DNA of 58,000 nucleotides. Source: Cryptomeria japonica. Its lineage: Eukaryota > Streptophyta > Pinopsida > Cupressales > Cupressaceae. The stretch is taken from contig NC_081414.1 in the NCBI RefSeq assembly GCF_030272615.1, positions 306,889,664 through 306,947,663 of the forward strand, in the 5' to 3' direction. Of this stretch, positions 46,613 through 57,342 are shown piece by piece (within the stretch, counting starts at the first letter, position 1; every line of letters begins with the position of its first letter). The translations under genes and the position numbers were made by a program. A model generated the notes under the pieces. It worked only from the letters and a program-made list of their open reading frames with translations. It was not told the origin of the DNA and did not search any database.

Positions 46613-48276
46613 TGATGAATAATGATGAACAATGGATACCCTAACTGGTACTGAGAGGGGGGGGGTGAATCGGTATAGTCAAAGACTTTCTAACAATCTT
46701 TTCAAGCTAAAACAACACTAACCAGTTGTCTTCATCACTAAACTTAACCATGGCAATACCAGTTAAACATAGTAAGACTTTAAACAACATAGACTGGTAA
46801 GTCTGAACACTTCAAATACATTTAATACTTGATAGCTACTTTACCCATAAACATATGCATGTGGTGTATCACCAATACCATAACCACTAGCTCTGCATGC
46901 ATAATCACTTAAACAAAGAACATGTAATCATGACATGAAAAATGCACAATACTATCCGGTTAAAGACTTTACAAAAAAAACTTCTTTTCAACTTATCAAG
47001 TTAAAACAATACTAACTTGTTGTCTTCATTACTGAACTTAACCATGGCAATACCGGTTAAACACAGCAAGACTTCAAACAACATAAACCAGTAAAACTAA
47101 ACCCTTCAAATACATTCAATACTTGATAACTACTTCACCCATAAACATATGCATGTGGTATATCAGCAATACCATAACCATTAGCTCTGCATACATAATC
47201 ATTCGAACAAAGAATACTTAATCATCACATGAAACATGCACAACTCATGACACAGATTTTTCACGTGGAAACCCAAATGGGAAAAACCACAGTGGGGATG
47301 AATACCCACAAGCTTGTTTTGAACTCTTTTGAAGCTCACTCTGTTTAGAGCCTAGCCTGGTTAAAGACTTTACAATAAGGTTTTGCTTGGAACTGATCTT
47401 GTTAAAGATCACCCAGTTAAGGGATGGCTATATACCCTGTTAAAGGTTTAAACCTTGTTAAAGGTTACCTTGCTAGAGGATTTAAAGAACTCAATGAACT
47501 TGAGTCACCTAGTTAGAGGATTTATAGTAAGTTTGTTAAAGCTACCCAGCAAAGGGATTTTCCTTCTATTGAAATGGTTAGAAGACAACAGGTAAAACTC
47601 TGATGTGATAATAGCACTATATGCTAAGGCAGATCCTTTTTAATTCCTCTACTTCTGCAATCACACTTTGCAGTTTTCTCTTACTGGTCTGGCAAGCATC
47701 TCATCACTTAGATAGACACACAACATTTGCCAACAACTTACAATAACAAACATCATCGACCTTATAGACAACAATTAGGTCAGTAGCATAAACCCTAAAC
47801 CCTAAGAATTTTAGGTTTACAATACAAGCGGTCCAATCTTGACCATCCAAACACTTTGCATAGAGAAATACAATTTCAAATAGATCACAAGACAATCTGC
47901 ATCATCCATTATTCACTGCACATAGAAATCAGTAACTCATCACGCTTTCTTCTCATACCGCTAAGAAGATTGTTCATTCTCGAGGTAGACATTTAATGCA
48001 GTCGATCTTCTCATGCAAGATCCTCAAGGAAATCCTTCACGTGCACAAAGTTGATGTGGCATCATGATATCATCTTCATCTCTTAGCTAACTTAACACAA
48101 AATGTCATCAGTTGCATTGCACAAGCTAGATTGCCAAACCAGAAACCCTAGAGATGAGACTACCAACCAGTAGTCACACTAAGTGAAACCTCGACACTGG
48201 TTCACTTACACTTAATGACATCAATGACAACATACATTATCATCATATCAACATGCTGGTTCATCATATGCCAACA
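46613..48276 (-). mobile_element. Chimeric solo LTR of the copia-C family
   Basis: It runs on the plus strand from TGATGAATAATGATGAAC to ATGCCAACA, flanked by a perfect AATGT duplication (46608-46612 and 48277-48281). It is about 280 bases longer than the copia-C LTRs because a segment near the left end is present twice. No internal region follows. It sits in the gypsy-2 leader. Confidence 0.92.
46682..47240 (-). repeat. Partial duplication inside the solo LTR
   Basis: Two copies of the LTR segment that includes CTTAACCATGGCAATACC and CCCATAAACATATGCATGTG lie at about 46682-46950 and 46975-47240. The 24 bases between them (starting ACTATCCGGTTAAAGACTTT) match a part of the LTR that normally lies further right. 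The copies differ at roughly one base in seven, and the second is closer to the copia-C LTRs. Confidence 0.8.
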
Positions 48277-48281
48277 AATGT

Positions 48282-49547
48282 AATGCAAGATGTAAAGCAA
48301 TGATGGACTTTGTGAGACCCATAAATAGGTTGAATACTAGATGAAAACCCAGAGAAATGACCTAGGAAGCTCAATGAGTCTAAAATTAACTACTCTTGTT
48401 TGTTGGACTGTAATTTTTTTTTCAATTCTAAACAGAGATGTGCATGTATGCTTCACAGACGTCATTAAATTACCCAGACACTATTGAAAACTGCACAGAT
48501 GTGTTTCTGAGATTTTGTAAATGCAGTTTTGTTTAAGAGAACACGTACACGTTTCTATCTTTCATAGATGCGGCTAAATGATACAGATGTTGTTTAACAC
48601 TGCAAAGACGCATTTCCAGAGACTAAGTGCAATTTTTCCAATTTTGTAAAGTTTTTGTTGTGACCAAATTTGAATTTTTTAACTATTTTTCATGACAAGA
48701 GGACACAATGTTGATGAGAACTCAATGTTCACAAGTGTTTAGACTCAAAATGACTCCAAAGAAAGTGTTTTGTTTGATGTAGAAATGTTTTGCATACACT
48801 TGAAGACACAAAAGACACAATGTTTTGATGTTTGATCTTGAATGTTTCAATATTTAAAAGAATACAAGCACAATTCTTATGGTTGGCCAGGACAATAGTT
48901 GTTGATCCCACATGGGGTTTCCCTCAAGGCTAGGCTATTCAGAGTGGATACTTAGATGCTTGAACCCACTGGCTCCACTCTCAGGACTCACTTCTCCAGG
49001 GCAGCCAAGCATCAGTCCCCACAAAAACTCCACATGGAAAACTTTGTATCTCTACTAAGAACTGTATGTGTGTGGGCCGCTCCAAAGGTCCAACCTCTTG
49101 CCCCAACAACTAGAAGGATTTAATTGTTGTGTCTAATTAATCTTTTGTTTCTTATGGGGATGATGATTAATTGTTGTGTCTAATTAGTCCTTCAAAGTAT
49201 GCAAATAATGGTGTTGTTTCTAATTGTTGACTTCTAATCTTGTCACCTGAATATGCAAATGATAGTTGCTTGCTTTGGGGTGATTTAACCACAGATACTA
49301 GTAAAAATAATCAAAAAAACCTTAGTTATACTGCACAAATCAGTTATCTATGATCAACCTCATGTATGGAAGCTTATCTAATAGTAAAAAAAGGTACAAA
49401 AATTATTGTTTATTAAATGGTTCATATAGATTGTCTTTGTTATATGTCAAATTATCAAACTTAAATACAACATGTCCATTAATTTCCCTATCATCATGCT
49501 CTAGTACTAAGTTGCAAACTTGTGTTGTGCATAGGGATCGGGGATTT
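48282..49547 (-). other. gypsy-2 leader (with 46288-46607)
   Basis: No coding frame was recognised here. A short-word array (CACAGATGTG, CATAGATGCG, CAAAGACGCA) lies at 48440-48620, complementary to the array at 27430-27720. A GC-richer stretch with GGCTCCACTCTCAGGACTCA is at 48900-49110, and TGTTGTGTCTAATTA repeats occur near 49125-49230. The right limit at 49547 is set by TGTAATGTTCCCC, a possible LTR end. Confidence 0.45.
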
Positions 49548-49672
49548 TGTAATGTTCCCCATTCGATGTTGTCATAGTTCAAATTATTTATCAATCATTA
49601 AAGAATAAATTGTCAATTTATCATACTAGATAATTAATTATTTCATCCCTATTCCCTAATTCTTAATTCAAT
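49548..49672. other. LTR-like flank left of copia-D
   Basis: This starts TGTAATGTTCCCC, like the terminal sequences at 26032 (TGTAATGTCCC) and 17438 (TGTAATGCCCC), and continues AT-rich to the copia-D target site. Together with 55234-55578, which ends GGGACATTACA, it could form one LTR-like unit of about 476 bases split by copia-D. No homology to the gypsy-2 3' LTR beyond the first dozen bases was seen. Confidence 0.4.
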
Positions 49673-49677
49673 GTACC

Positions 49678-50714
49678 TTTTAGGTCCTAGAGACAACTGA
49701 GAGGGGGGGTGAATCAGTTGTCTAATAAATTCAACCAAAATTAACTTAGCCAAAACTTAATGCATAATACCGATAAACCAAACTTTATGTCGGTAGATAG
49801 TCTTAATAGTTAATTGCAGTATCGGTAAAAATTAATGCATGAAACAAAAAGATGATAACATCCACGACACATAACACCAATATTTGTATGTGGAAACCCT
49901 ATAAGGGGAAAAACCATAGTGGTAAATCTTACCCACAATTAGATGATACTACTGCACATAGTATGTGTGTACAATAGGGGGTCTGCACATGCAGAAAGGC
50001 CAAGCGCCTAGAGCTCACTGCTTAAACACAAAATGAGAGTCACACTGACTACAATTGGATGATTAAATCCAATGATAATGTACTGCTCAAAATAGCATTT
50101 CCATATGCTAGATTTAGTACCGGTTAGGCTCTGATTGCATTCACAAAAATCCTTCCTTCAACCTTGAAATGATGTCTGTGTGTATAGCTCTGCTTCTTTT
50201 CGCATATACCAAATTACAATCTCTTTTCTCACATCTTTTAATCTCACAAATGAGATCTTACATTTATACCATAACCTAAGACCAATTGAGTAGGTCGGCT
50301 CACTAAAAGATATTACAATAAAATCAATTACAAATAAATCAATATCTGATGCATGATGTTGGCTCAATGCATTTATAATAATAATGTATCATCTCCATAA
50401 CGTGTCATGCTGATCTGGAATAGGTATACCTGTCGGTGCATATCCTAGACCTATTTATCGGTAATAGAAAATATACAAACTTGAATAATCCAAAGAACAA
50501 ATCACCAAACCAAAGTGTCCAAATGATGTTTTCAACATAACCAAGTAGTCTCCAAGTGATTCCAAGTGTCGGTGAACCAAATACTTGTGACTGTGCATAA
50601 GTCACTTGCATGCTAGTGAACATAACCAATATCCAAGTGTTGATAAGTGTTGACAAGCGATGACAATGTTGACATCAATGACAAAACCATATCAACATAT
50701 CCAAAATACCAACA
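49678..50714 (-). repeat. copia-D 3' LTR
   Basis: It starts on the plus strand with TTTTAGGTCCTAGAG (expected TGTTAGG), contains ACTGAGAGGGGGGGTGAATC and ends AATACCAACA. It is colinear with 54172-55228. Confidence 0.92.
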
Positions 50715-50729
50715 ATCTCCCCCTTTGGC
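50715..50729 (-). promoter_or_regulatory. copia-D polypurine tract
   Basis: The minus strand reads GCCAAAGGGGGAGAT right before TGTTGGTA. Five or more similar tracts (GGGGAGAGA, AGGGGGAGAGA, CAGGGGGAGTAG) follow upstream between 50860 and 50990. Confidence 0.85.
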
Positions 50730-51067
50730 ATTGATGGCAACACAAGATGGAAAAATCATCAAAGTGCCAAAACAGAAATGCCAAAAATTAAAAACCAACA
50801 ATCTCCCAAAGAGATCATAACTAGAAATCAAAATACATAATATCTCTCCCAAAAGTAATAATCTCTCCCCAAGGGATAAAGTCTCTCCCCCTAGGAATAA
50901 TATGTGTTTTCCAAGTGTTTTTCCATATCAATCTCTCCCCCTTTGACATCAAATGTCAAAGCAATACAAAATACCAACTACTCCCCCTGAGAAGTACTTC
51001 TCCTCATCAAATCTAGAATAAAATATTTCTCTATTAATTCTATCAGTTGATGACAAACATCAATTGT

Positions 51068-51442
51068 CTAAGTCTCTACTAGTGGGGGTATAAACCCAAG
51101 TTGATCTCTGAGATATTCAAAAGTCTCCTTAGGAAAAGGCTTAGTGAAAATGTCTGCAATTTGCTCTTTAGTATTCACATAAACCAATTTCACTTCTTTT
51201 GCTTCAACATTCTCTTTCAGAAATGCACATTTAATATCCATTTGATATACTTTGTAGTTCTTGTGTGCTGCAAAAGCCAAAAATAATCTGACTTCCTCAA
51301 TTCTAGCTACCAGTGCAAAGGTTTCATTGTAATCAATTCCTTCTTTCTGTGAATATCCCTTACACACTAGTCTTGCTTTACTTCTAATTACTTTACCATC
51401 TTCATTAAGTTTGTTTCTGAATACCCATTTTGTTCCAATCAC
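51068..51442 (-). pseudogene. copia-D reverse transcriptase start fused to RNase H end
   Basis: One open frame of 124 codons begins with [40 protein letters not shown] and [13 protein letters not shown], the start of reverse transcriptase. It passes without a stop into [20 protein letters not shown] and [20 protein letters not shown], the end of RNase H. In copia-C the equivalent points are about 1 kb apart. The catalytic YVDD motif is absent, so this copy cannot supply its own polymerase. Confidence 0.85.
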
Positions 51443-51562
51443 ATTTTTGTCTTTAGGTCAAGGAAATAATGTCCATGTGTTATTCTTTTCAATTTGTTCT
51501 AATTCTTCTTCCATAGCTTTAATCCAATGTTTATCTTCACATGCCTCATTAACTGATGCTAG

Positions 51563-52700
51563 TTAAATTTGAGAAATAAGACATACCTCTTCATTTGCTA
51601 GTCTTCCTCTAGTCATGACTCCTTGATACTTGTTCCTAATTATCCGATCTTTAGAGTGGTTTAATCTTACATACCGGGATGTCTTTGTTTGTTGTTTTTC
51701 CTCAGTTACTGTGGAATTTTTAGATGATGTCTGTGTAACTAGGTCTTGATTTTGTATCGGTGTATTCAATGTAGGTTCATTTGTCAGTATCTTTGTTGCT
51801 GGCTCAAAGTCTATGTACCTTGAATTTCCTCTAAATTGTTCATCAATCTTCACATTTAGGCTCTCAACAATTTTCTGCAATCTCTTGTTAAAACGTCTAT
51901 ATGCCTTGCTCTTAGATGAATAACCAAGAAATATTCCTTCATCACTTCTAGGATCAAATTTGTCAATATACTCATCTCTTCTAATATAGCATTTACTTTC
52001 AAATATTCTAAAATATTTAAGAGTAGGAGTATTACCAAACCATAATTCATGAGGGGTCTTACCAGTTTCACCTTTGATGTGTACTTTTTTGAATGTATAA
52101 ACCGTTGTACTCACTGCTTCTCTCCAATATACATGTGGTAGATTTTCTTCTGATAACATACTTCTAGCTACATCCAAGATGGTTATGTTTTTCCTCTCTC
52201 CAACTCCATTCTTCTGGGTGTCCGGGGTGCTAACAACTGCCTTCTGATTCCATTCACTTCAGATAATGTATTAAATTCCTTAGATGTGAATTCACCTCCT
52301 TGATCTGATCTCAGACATTTAATTTTCTTACTAGTTTGATTCTCTACCATCATCTTGAATAGCTTGAATTTCCCAAGTGCTTATGATTTCTCCCTGAGAA
52401 AAGTAAGCCAACACATTCTAGAATAGTCATCAATGATTAGCATAAAATATCTATCTCCTTGTAAGCTTCTAGTTCTTGCTGGACCACATAAATCAGCATG
52501 AATTAAGTCAAGAGCATTATTGGATTTCTCTGGAATACTCTTAAAAGATGCTCTAACTTGCTTTCCAAATTGACATTCCTTACATACTAGATTGTGGGGT
52601 TTGACAATCATAGGTAAATCTCTTACTGCCTTGGTTGTACTGATTTTCACAATGCAATCAAAATTTACATGACAGAGTCTCTTATGCCATAATCAACTTT
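51563..52700 (-). pseudogene. copia-D integrase, broken
   Basis: The zinc region shows CKECQFGKQVRASFKSIPEK and the core DLIHADLCGPARTRSLQGDR, YFMLIIDDYSRMCWLTFLRE. After a break come ARSMLSEENLPHVYWREAVS, KTPHELWFGNTPTLKYFRIF and DEGIFLGYSSKSKAYRRFNK, with a lysine/threonine-rich tail ending in RYVRLNHSKDRIIRNKYQG. Frame changes lie near 52180-52380. Confidence 0.85.
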
Positions 52701-52833
52701 CATCAATATGTGCAATCAAGCAAGTCTTTTCACTATTGTTCAAATGAAAGATACTACCTTTAGTCTGATTACCAGTTGCAAATTCCAAACCAGTTATGTT
52801 CATGATTTTGCATTTACCATTCTTAAATTGTAA

Positions 52834-54114
52834 CTAAAATGTTTTTTCAACTAATTGACCAACACTCAAAAAATTATGCTTTAAACCATCAACATAGTAA
52901 ACATTATCAATATTGTGCTTACCATCAAGAGATATAGAGCCTTTTCCTTTGATCAAACAAGCTTTATCATCTCTAAATATTACTAGACCTCCATTGTATT
53001 CCTGAAAGGTTAAGAATTTACTTTTATCACCAGTCATATGATGTGAACATCCTGAATCAATTATCCATTCATCTTTATCTTCAATTCTAGCTACCAGGGC
53101 CTGCTCTACCGGTTGAATAATAGGTGTCGGTTGATCTTTAGTTATAGCAACAAAAACCATCCATTTGTCTCTATTTTTCTTAAATCTGTATCTCTGATAT
53201 TCAGGGTTAGGCTTGTATGTTCTTCTAGATTCTTCTTTTAATCTTGCATGTCTATCAAGACACCTAGATGCCATATGACCAATTTTATTGTAGTTAAAAC
53301 ATTTAAATGGTGCTTTACCTTCATACATACTTCCAATAGGACCTTTAGGCATTTTCCTTCCAAATAGTGCTTCAAGTTCTTCAAGTTCTTCAAGTTCTCT
53401 TACATAAAAGGCTTTCCAATCAGATTTGTCAAATGATGATGATGATGATGATGTAGATGATTTTGATTCCTTGAAATCTAAATCTGTCTTTATAGTAGTA
53501 ACAAGACCAAATTCCTCAATTTCAAAAGCTGAAAGTTTTCAAATCAAAGTATCTCTAGTTACTAATGTATTAGGCATTGTTCTCAATTCATTTATAGCAG
53601 TTACTTTCATTTTATATGCCGGTGGAAATTCTCTTAAAAATTTTGAAACAATTTAATCTTCACTTAAGGTTCCTCCACAACATTGTATACCTAAAACAAT
53701 TTCATTTACTCTTTCCATAAAAGCAGAAATTCTTTCATCCTCTTCCATTTTCAGATTTTCATACCTGACCCGGAAGGATTCAAGTTTTGCAGTTTTTACT
53801 GTGGTATCACCTTCATTTAATATTTCCAATCTATCCCAAATAGCTTTAGCAATAGACCTATCTAATAATCCCATGATTTGTTGATCTGATAATGCACTCA
53901 AAAGTGCTTCTCTTGCTTTACAATCATTTTCTTTATCTTTTCCTAAGGTTGGTGGATTAGGCTGACTAAGAGTAGGAGCAGTATAACCACTCTTTGTAAC
54001 CTCCCATATGTCTTTTCCAATGCAATTCAGATGTGTCTCCATCTTGATTTTCCATATGCCATAGTTGGTTCCATCAAGTTTAGAACTGTCCTTCCTGAAA
54101 TAGTTAGAAGACAT
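52834..54114 (-). pseudogene. copia-D gag and protease, broken
   Basis: Gag starts ATG at 54114 (MSSNYFRKDSSKLDGTNYGI) and has the copia gag pattern AIWDRLEILNEGDTTVKTAK, FRVRYENLKMEEDERISAFM and ERVNEIVLGIQCCGG. The open stretch 53352-52834 has a zinc knuckle, CFNYNKIGHMASRC, whose second cysteine is tyrosine, and the protease site WIIDSGCSHHMTGDKSKF followed by VDGLKHNFLSVGQL. The same gag family is seen in copia-E. A GAT microsatellite interrupts the region between. Confidence 0.85.
53433..53455. repeat. GAT microsatellite in copia-D
   Basis: About seven GAT units followed by GTAGATGATTTTG, coding for aspartates on the opposite reading. Just left (53372-53400) CTTCAAGTT repeats three times. 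Confidence 0.7.
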
Positions 54115-54160
54115 TGGATCTCCTCAAGCTGTTAAACTTCTGCAAAAAAAGGGCTAAGAT

Positions 54161-54169
54161 TTGATACCA
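54161..54169 (-). promoter_or_regulatory. copia-D primer binding site
   Basis: The minus strand reads ATTGGTATCAAATC after the LTR. The first eight bases of the initiator methionine tRNA complement (TGGTATCA) are kept; the following GAGC is altered. Confidence 0.7.
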
Positions 54170-54171
54170 AT

Positions 54172-55228
54172 TGTTAGGTCCCAGAGATAAGTGAGAGGAG
54201 ATGGTGAATCAATTGTCTAATAAATTTAATTAAAATTAACTTAGCCAAAAATTAATGAATAATACCGGTAAACCAAACTTTATGCCAGTAGACAATCTTA
54301 ACAGTTAATTGCAGTACCGGTAAATATTAATGCATGAAATAGAAAGACAATAACATCCACAACACATAACACCAATATTTGTATGTGGAAACCCTGTAAG
54401 AGGAAAAACCATGGTGGGAAACCTTACCCACAATCAAATGATACTATTGTAGATAGTATGTGTGTACAATAGGGGCTCTGCACATGCAAAAAGGCCAAGA
54501 GCCTAGAGCTCACTGCTCAAACACAAAATGAGAGTCACACTAACTACAATTGGATGATTAAATCCAATGATAATGTACTTCTCAAAATAGCATCTCCATA
54601 TGCTGGATTCAATACTGATTAGGCTCTGATTGCATTCATAAAAATCCTTCCTTCAACATTCAAATGATGTCTGCATATATAGCTCTGCTTCTTTTCACAT
54701 ATACCAAATTACAATCTCTTTTCTTGCATCTTTTGATCTCACAAATGAGATCTTACATTTATACCATAACCTAAGACCAATTGAGTAGGTCGGCTCACTA
54801 AAAGATATTACAATAAAATATTACAAATAAATCAATATCCGATGCATGATGTCAGCTCAATGCACTTACAATAGTAATAAATCATCTCCATAACGTGTTG
54901 TGCTGATCTGGAATAGATATACCTGCTGGTGCATATCCTAGACCTATTTGTTGGTAACAACAAATATGCAAAATTAAATAAGCCAATGAACAAATCACCA
55001 AACCAAAGTGTCCAAACAATGTTTTCAACATAACCAAGTAGTCTCCAAGTGATTCCAAGTGCCGGTGAACAATATAACCTATCGGTGAGCCAAATACCAG
55101 TGACTGCACATAAGTCACTTGCATGTCGGTGAACATAACTAATCTCCAAGTGTTGATAAGTGTTGACAAGTGATGACAAGTGTTGGCATCAATGACAAAA
55201 CCATATCAACATATCCAAAATACCAAGA
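54172..55228 (-). repeat. copia-D 5' LTR
   Basis: Plus strand TGTTAGGTCCCAGAG to ATACCAAGA. The G-run motif is degraded (GTGAGAGGAGATGGTGAATC). It is colinear with 49678-50714 and contains one short extra stretch near 55080. Confidence 0.92.
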
Positions 55229-55233
55229 GTACC

Positions 55234-55578
55234 AACCTTTGTTACTACTTCATCTTTAAGGAAGGAGGAGGATATGTATTTTACCAAAGCGCTTAGAGAG
55301 AAAATACAATAGGTTCCCTCAAAGTTTATAGATCCAAGCCCTTACCTATCTTGGGTCTATATTATCAAGGATTATGGGTCATTGATCCCCACCCTCTCTT
55401 GGGAGTTATCCTATTGCTTGGATTTGGACTGCCCCTCTTTGGAAAATCGCATTCCCATCTTCTTAAGTACTAGCACTAATAACATGGTTTAGACTATAAG
55501 CATACTAATTTCTTATGTATTATGATATATATTATTATTATTTATTATTAAATTATATTTCAAAGTAGGGACATTACA
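55234..55578. other. LTR-like flank right of copia-D
   Basis: This noncoding stretch ends AAAGTAGGGACATTACA, the complement of the TGTAATGTCCC terminus seen at 26032. It is followed by GTGAA (55579-55583), the same five bases that precede 26032. No frame with a recognisable motif was found. Confidence 0.4.
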
Positions 55579-55583
55579 GTGAA

Positions 55584-56145
55584 TGTTATCTTTAAATTGA
55601 TTAAATATTTAATTTGATCATCAGATGTATGTTGGCACAAAAGAAAAATCAAGTACTAAAAGACAAAAGAAAAGTAAAGGTTTCATAGCCCTGACCTCAA
55701 ATTGAGCACAACTACTACTATGAATATCATTCACATACTTCTTGAATTCATCATCATCACTATCAATATTGACAACTCTATTGGCATCAAGGTGTTTTTG
55801 TTTTTTGTTTCTTCGATAAAATTTCTCTGCATGTAGTTTAAACAATTATCCATATGAGGAGTAACTCATTTAAAAAATAGTCAACAAAAGACAAAATTTC
55901 ATAGATTCACTGTTCTATATATGATCAAAATACATTTGCATACATATTCAAAATACAATATAAAGATGATATAGGTGAGAATCAAAATATTGAAGGATAG
56001 ACTCTTACGTGATCTGAATCCATGCAAGAATTATAGGCTTAATAGAGGCAGCCGATTGTGAAACTTTCTCAGTGAGATTGTGTAGGCAACTCATTATATC
56101 TTCTAGACCTTTATTTGAGTTGGCATGATTTTGTGAGGCTCTCAG
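55584..56145. other. Unassigned stretch with a possible exon on the minus strand
   Basis: The minus strand between about 55830 and 55700 reads KFYRRNKKQKHLDANRVVNI, DSDDDEFKKYVNDIHSSSC. It is preceded by TACATGCAG, which could be a splice acceptor, and followed by GAGGTCAG, which could be a donor. The protein is not recognised. Nothing else is seen up to the copia-E LTR. Confidence 0.25.
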
Positions 56146-57284
56146 TGTTGGCCATTTGGTGGAATTGATTATGTGTGGTTTCTGGATAACTTGGATCCAA
56201 CATGATCCGATTGAATTTGATACAATATGATGATGGAATTAGCCTATTCATTATGCTTGTACTCACATTTGGTCAGTTGGTTTTGGTCTAGTGATTGGAT
56301 ACTATCCTTCTTGCTTAGAAGATTGGTTTCTGGTTTCGGCGAGGGTTTCACTGGCAAAGCTTTTGGTGGAGATCTTTGATGGATTTCATAAGTGGTGTTG
56401 GTGCAGCTTCTCATGGAGTTTCAGGATATTGCTGGTGATCATGTTTGAGACTTGGCGTTTGGAAATCATTACTGAAGCATGTGGACCTATACTTAGTCCT
56501 GATTTATCTAGGTTATGGACCGACTTTAATGTAACATGTGGATAGGACCTATTGATGTATTTTTGGGATGTCTTATGTGTTGGATATTATTTGTTTTGGT
56601 CTAAGGCCGACATGGTTTGTAATTATGTATTTGGTTTATTGTCTGGTGGCCGACTTGATTGTTTATGGTCAAGGGTTTGTATAAATTAGATGTAAGATCT
56701 CATTATAGATCATCATGGTTAATGTAAGAGGTTATGATCAAGGAATGTATTGTGCGAATAATGTAATTTACTTCAAGCAGAGGGGTTGGTCAATCATTGG
56801 AGATCGAATTGGGTTTATGGAAGAGGATTTAGTCCTCCAGTATTGAGCTTATCTGGAACTATACTCAGGCATAGGAGATGATATCTTTTGCAGTTCAACA
56901 CTTCTCTGGATTGTAGTCTGAATTTATATGTAGTTAGTGAGGCTCCTTTTGTGATGAGCAGTGTGCTTTAGGTTGTTGGCCTTCTTGCAAGTGTAGGCCC
57001 CTTCATTGTAATTCACATACTTACTGCAGAAGTCTTATCTAACTGTGGGTAGGATTCCCACCATGGTTTTTACCTTTACCAGGTTTTCCATGTATGAATA
57101 TTGGTGTTGTGTGGATGGATTTTTTTCTGTGATTATTGTTTATGCTTAATTGGATTAACTTCTATTCTAGCATTATTCTTTTGGGTTCTGGTATTAAAGT
57201 TTAAATTGCTAATACTTCTGATAATCTATGACAATTGATTCACCCCCCCTCTCAGTTGTCTTCCGGTTATCTGAACTGTCTACA
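56146..57284 (+). repeat. copia-E 5' LTR
   Basis: It runs from TGTTGGCCATTTGG to AACTGTCTACA, 1139 bases, with GATTCACCCCCCCTCTCAGT about 45 bases before its end, the complement of the G-run motif in the minus-strand copia LTRs. It also has CCATGGTTTTTACC and GGTTTTCCATGTATG, the counterpart of the CACGTGGAAACCC block. Confidence 0.85.
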
Positions 57285-57286
57285 AT

Positions 57287-57298
57287 TGGTATTAGAGC
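57287..57298 (+). promoter_or_regulatory. copia-E primer binding site
   Basis: TGGTATTAGAGC lies two bases after the LTR, one base away from the initiator methionine tRNA complement and identical to the copia-B site. Confidence 0.85.
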
Positions 57299-57342
57299 TT
57301 TGGTCCTCTCTATAGAAATATTAATCATTTGAGGAAGATCCT

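Larger units (their letters stand above)
26032..49547 (-). mobile_element. gypsy-2: Tat-like Ty3/gypsy element with antisense PMD gene
   Basis: This is a minus-strand element. From right to left it has a leader (49547-46288), gag, protease, G-patch, reverse transcriptase, RNase H, a second RNase H, integrase, a 3' region of about 4.7 kb with an antisense PMD gene, a polypurine tract and a 3' LTR (26934-26032). Two RNase H domains are the hallmark of the Tat group, and antisense extra genes after integrase are known in that group (for example Grande). It is interrupted by copia-C and by a solo LTR. A clear 5' LTR matching the 3' LTR was not found, so the right boundary is uncertain. Confidence 0.8.
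49678..55228 (-). mobile_element. copia-D: Ty1/copia element with internal pol deletion
   Basis: This minus-strand element of 5551 bases has LTRs 49678-50714 and 54172-55228, a polypurine tract, a primer site and a perfect GTACC target duplication (49673-49677 and 55229-55233). Gag, protease, integrase and the beginning of reverse transcriptase are present, but the catalytic core of reverse transcriptase and most of RNase H are deleted. Both outer LTR ends carry a mutation (TT for TG at left, GA for CA at right). The LTRs differ at roughly 35-40 of the first 330 aligned bases, so this copy looks older than copia-C and copia-B. Confidence 0.93.
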
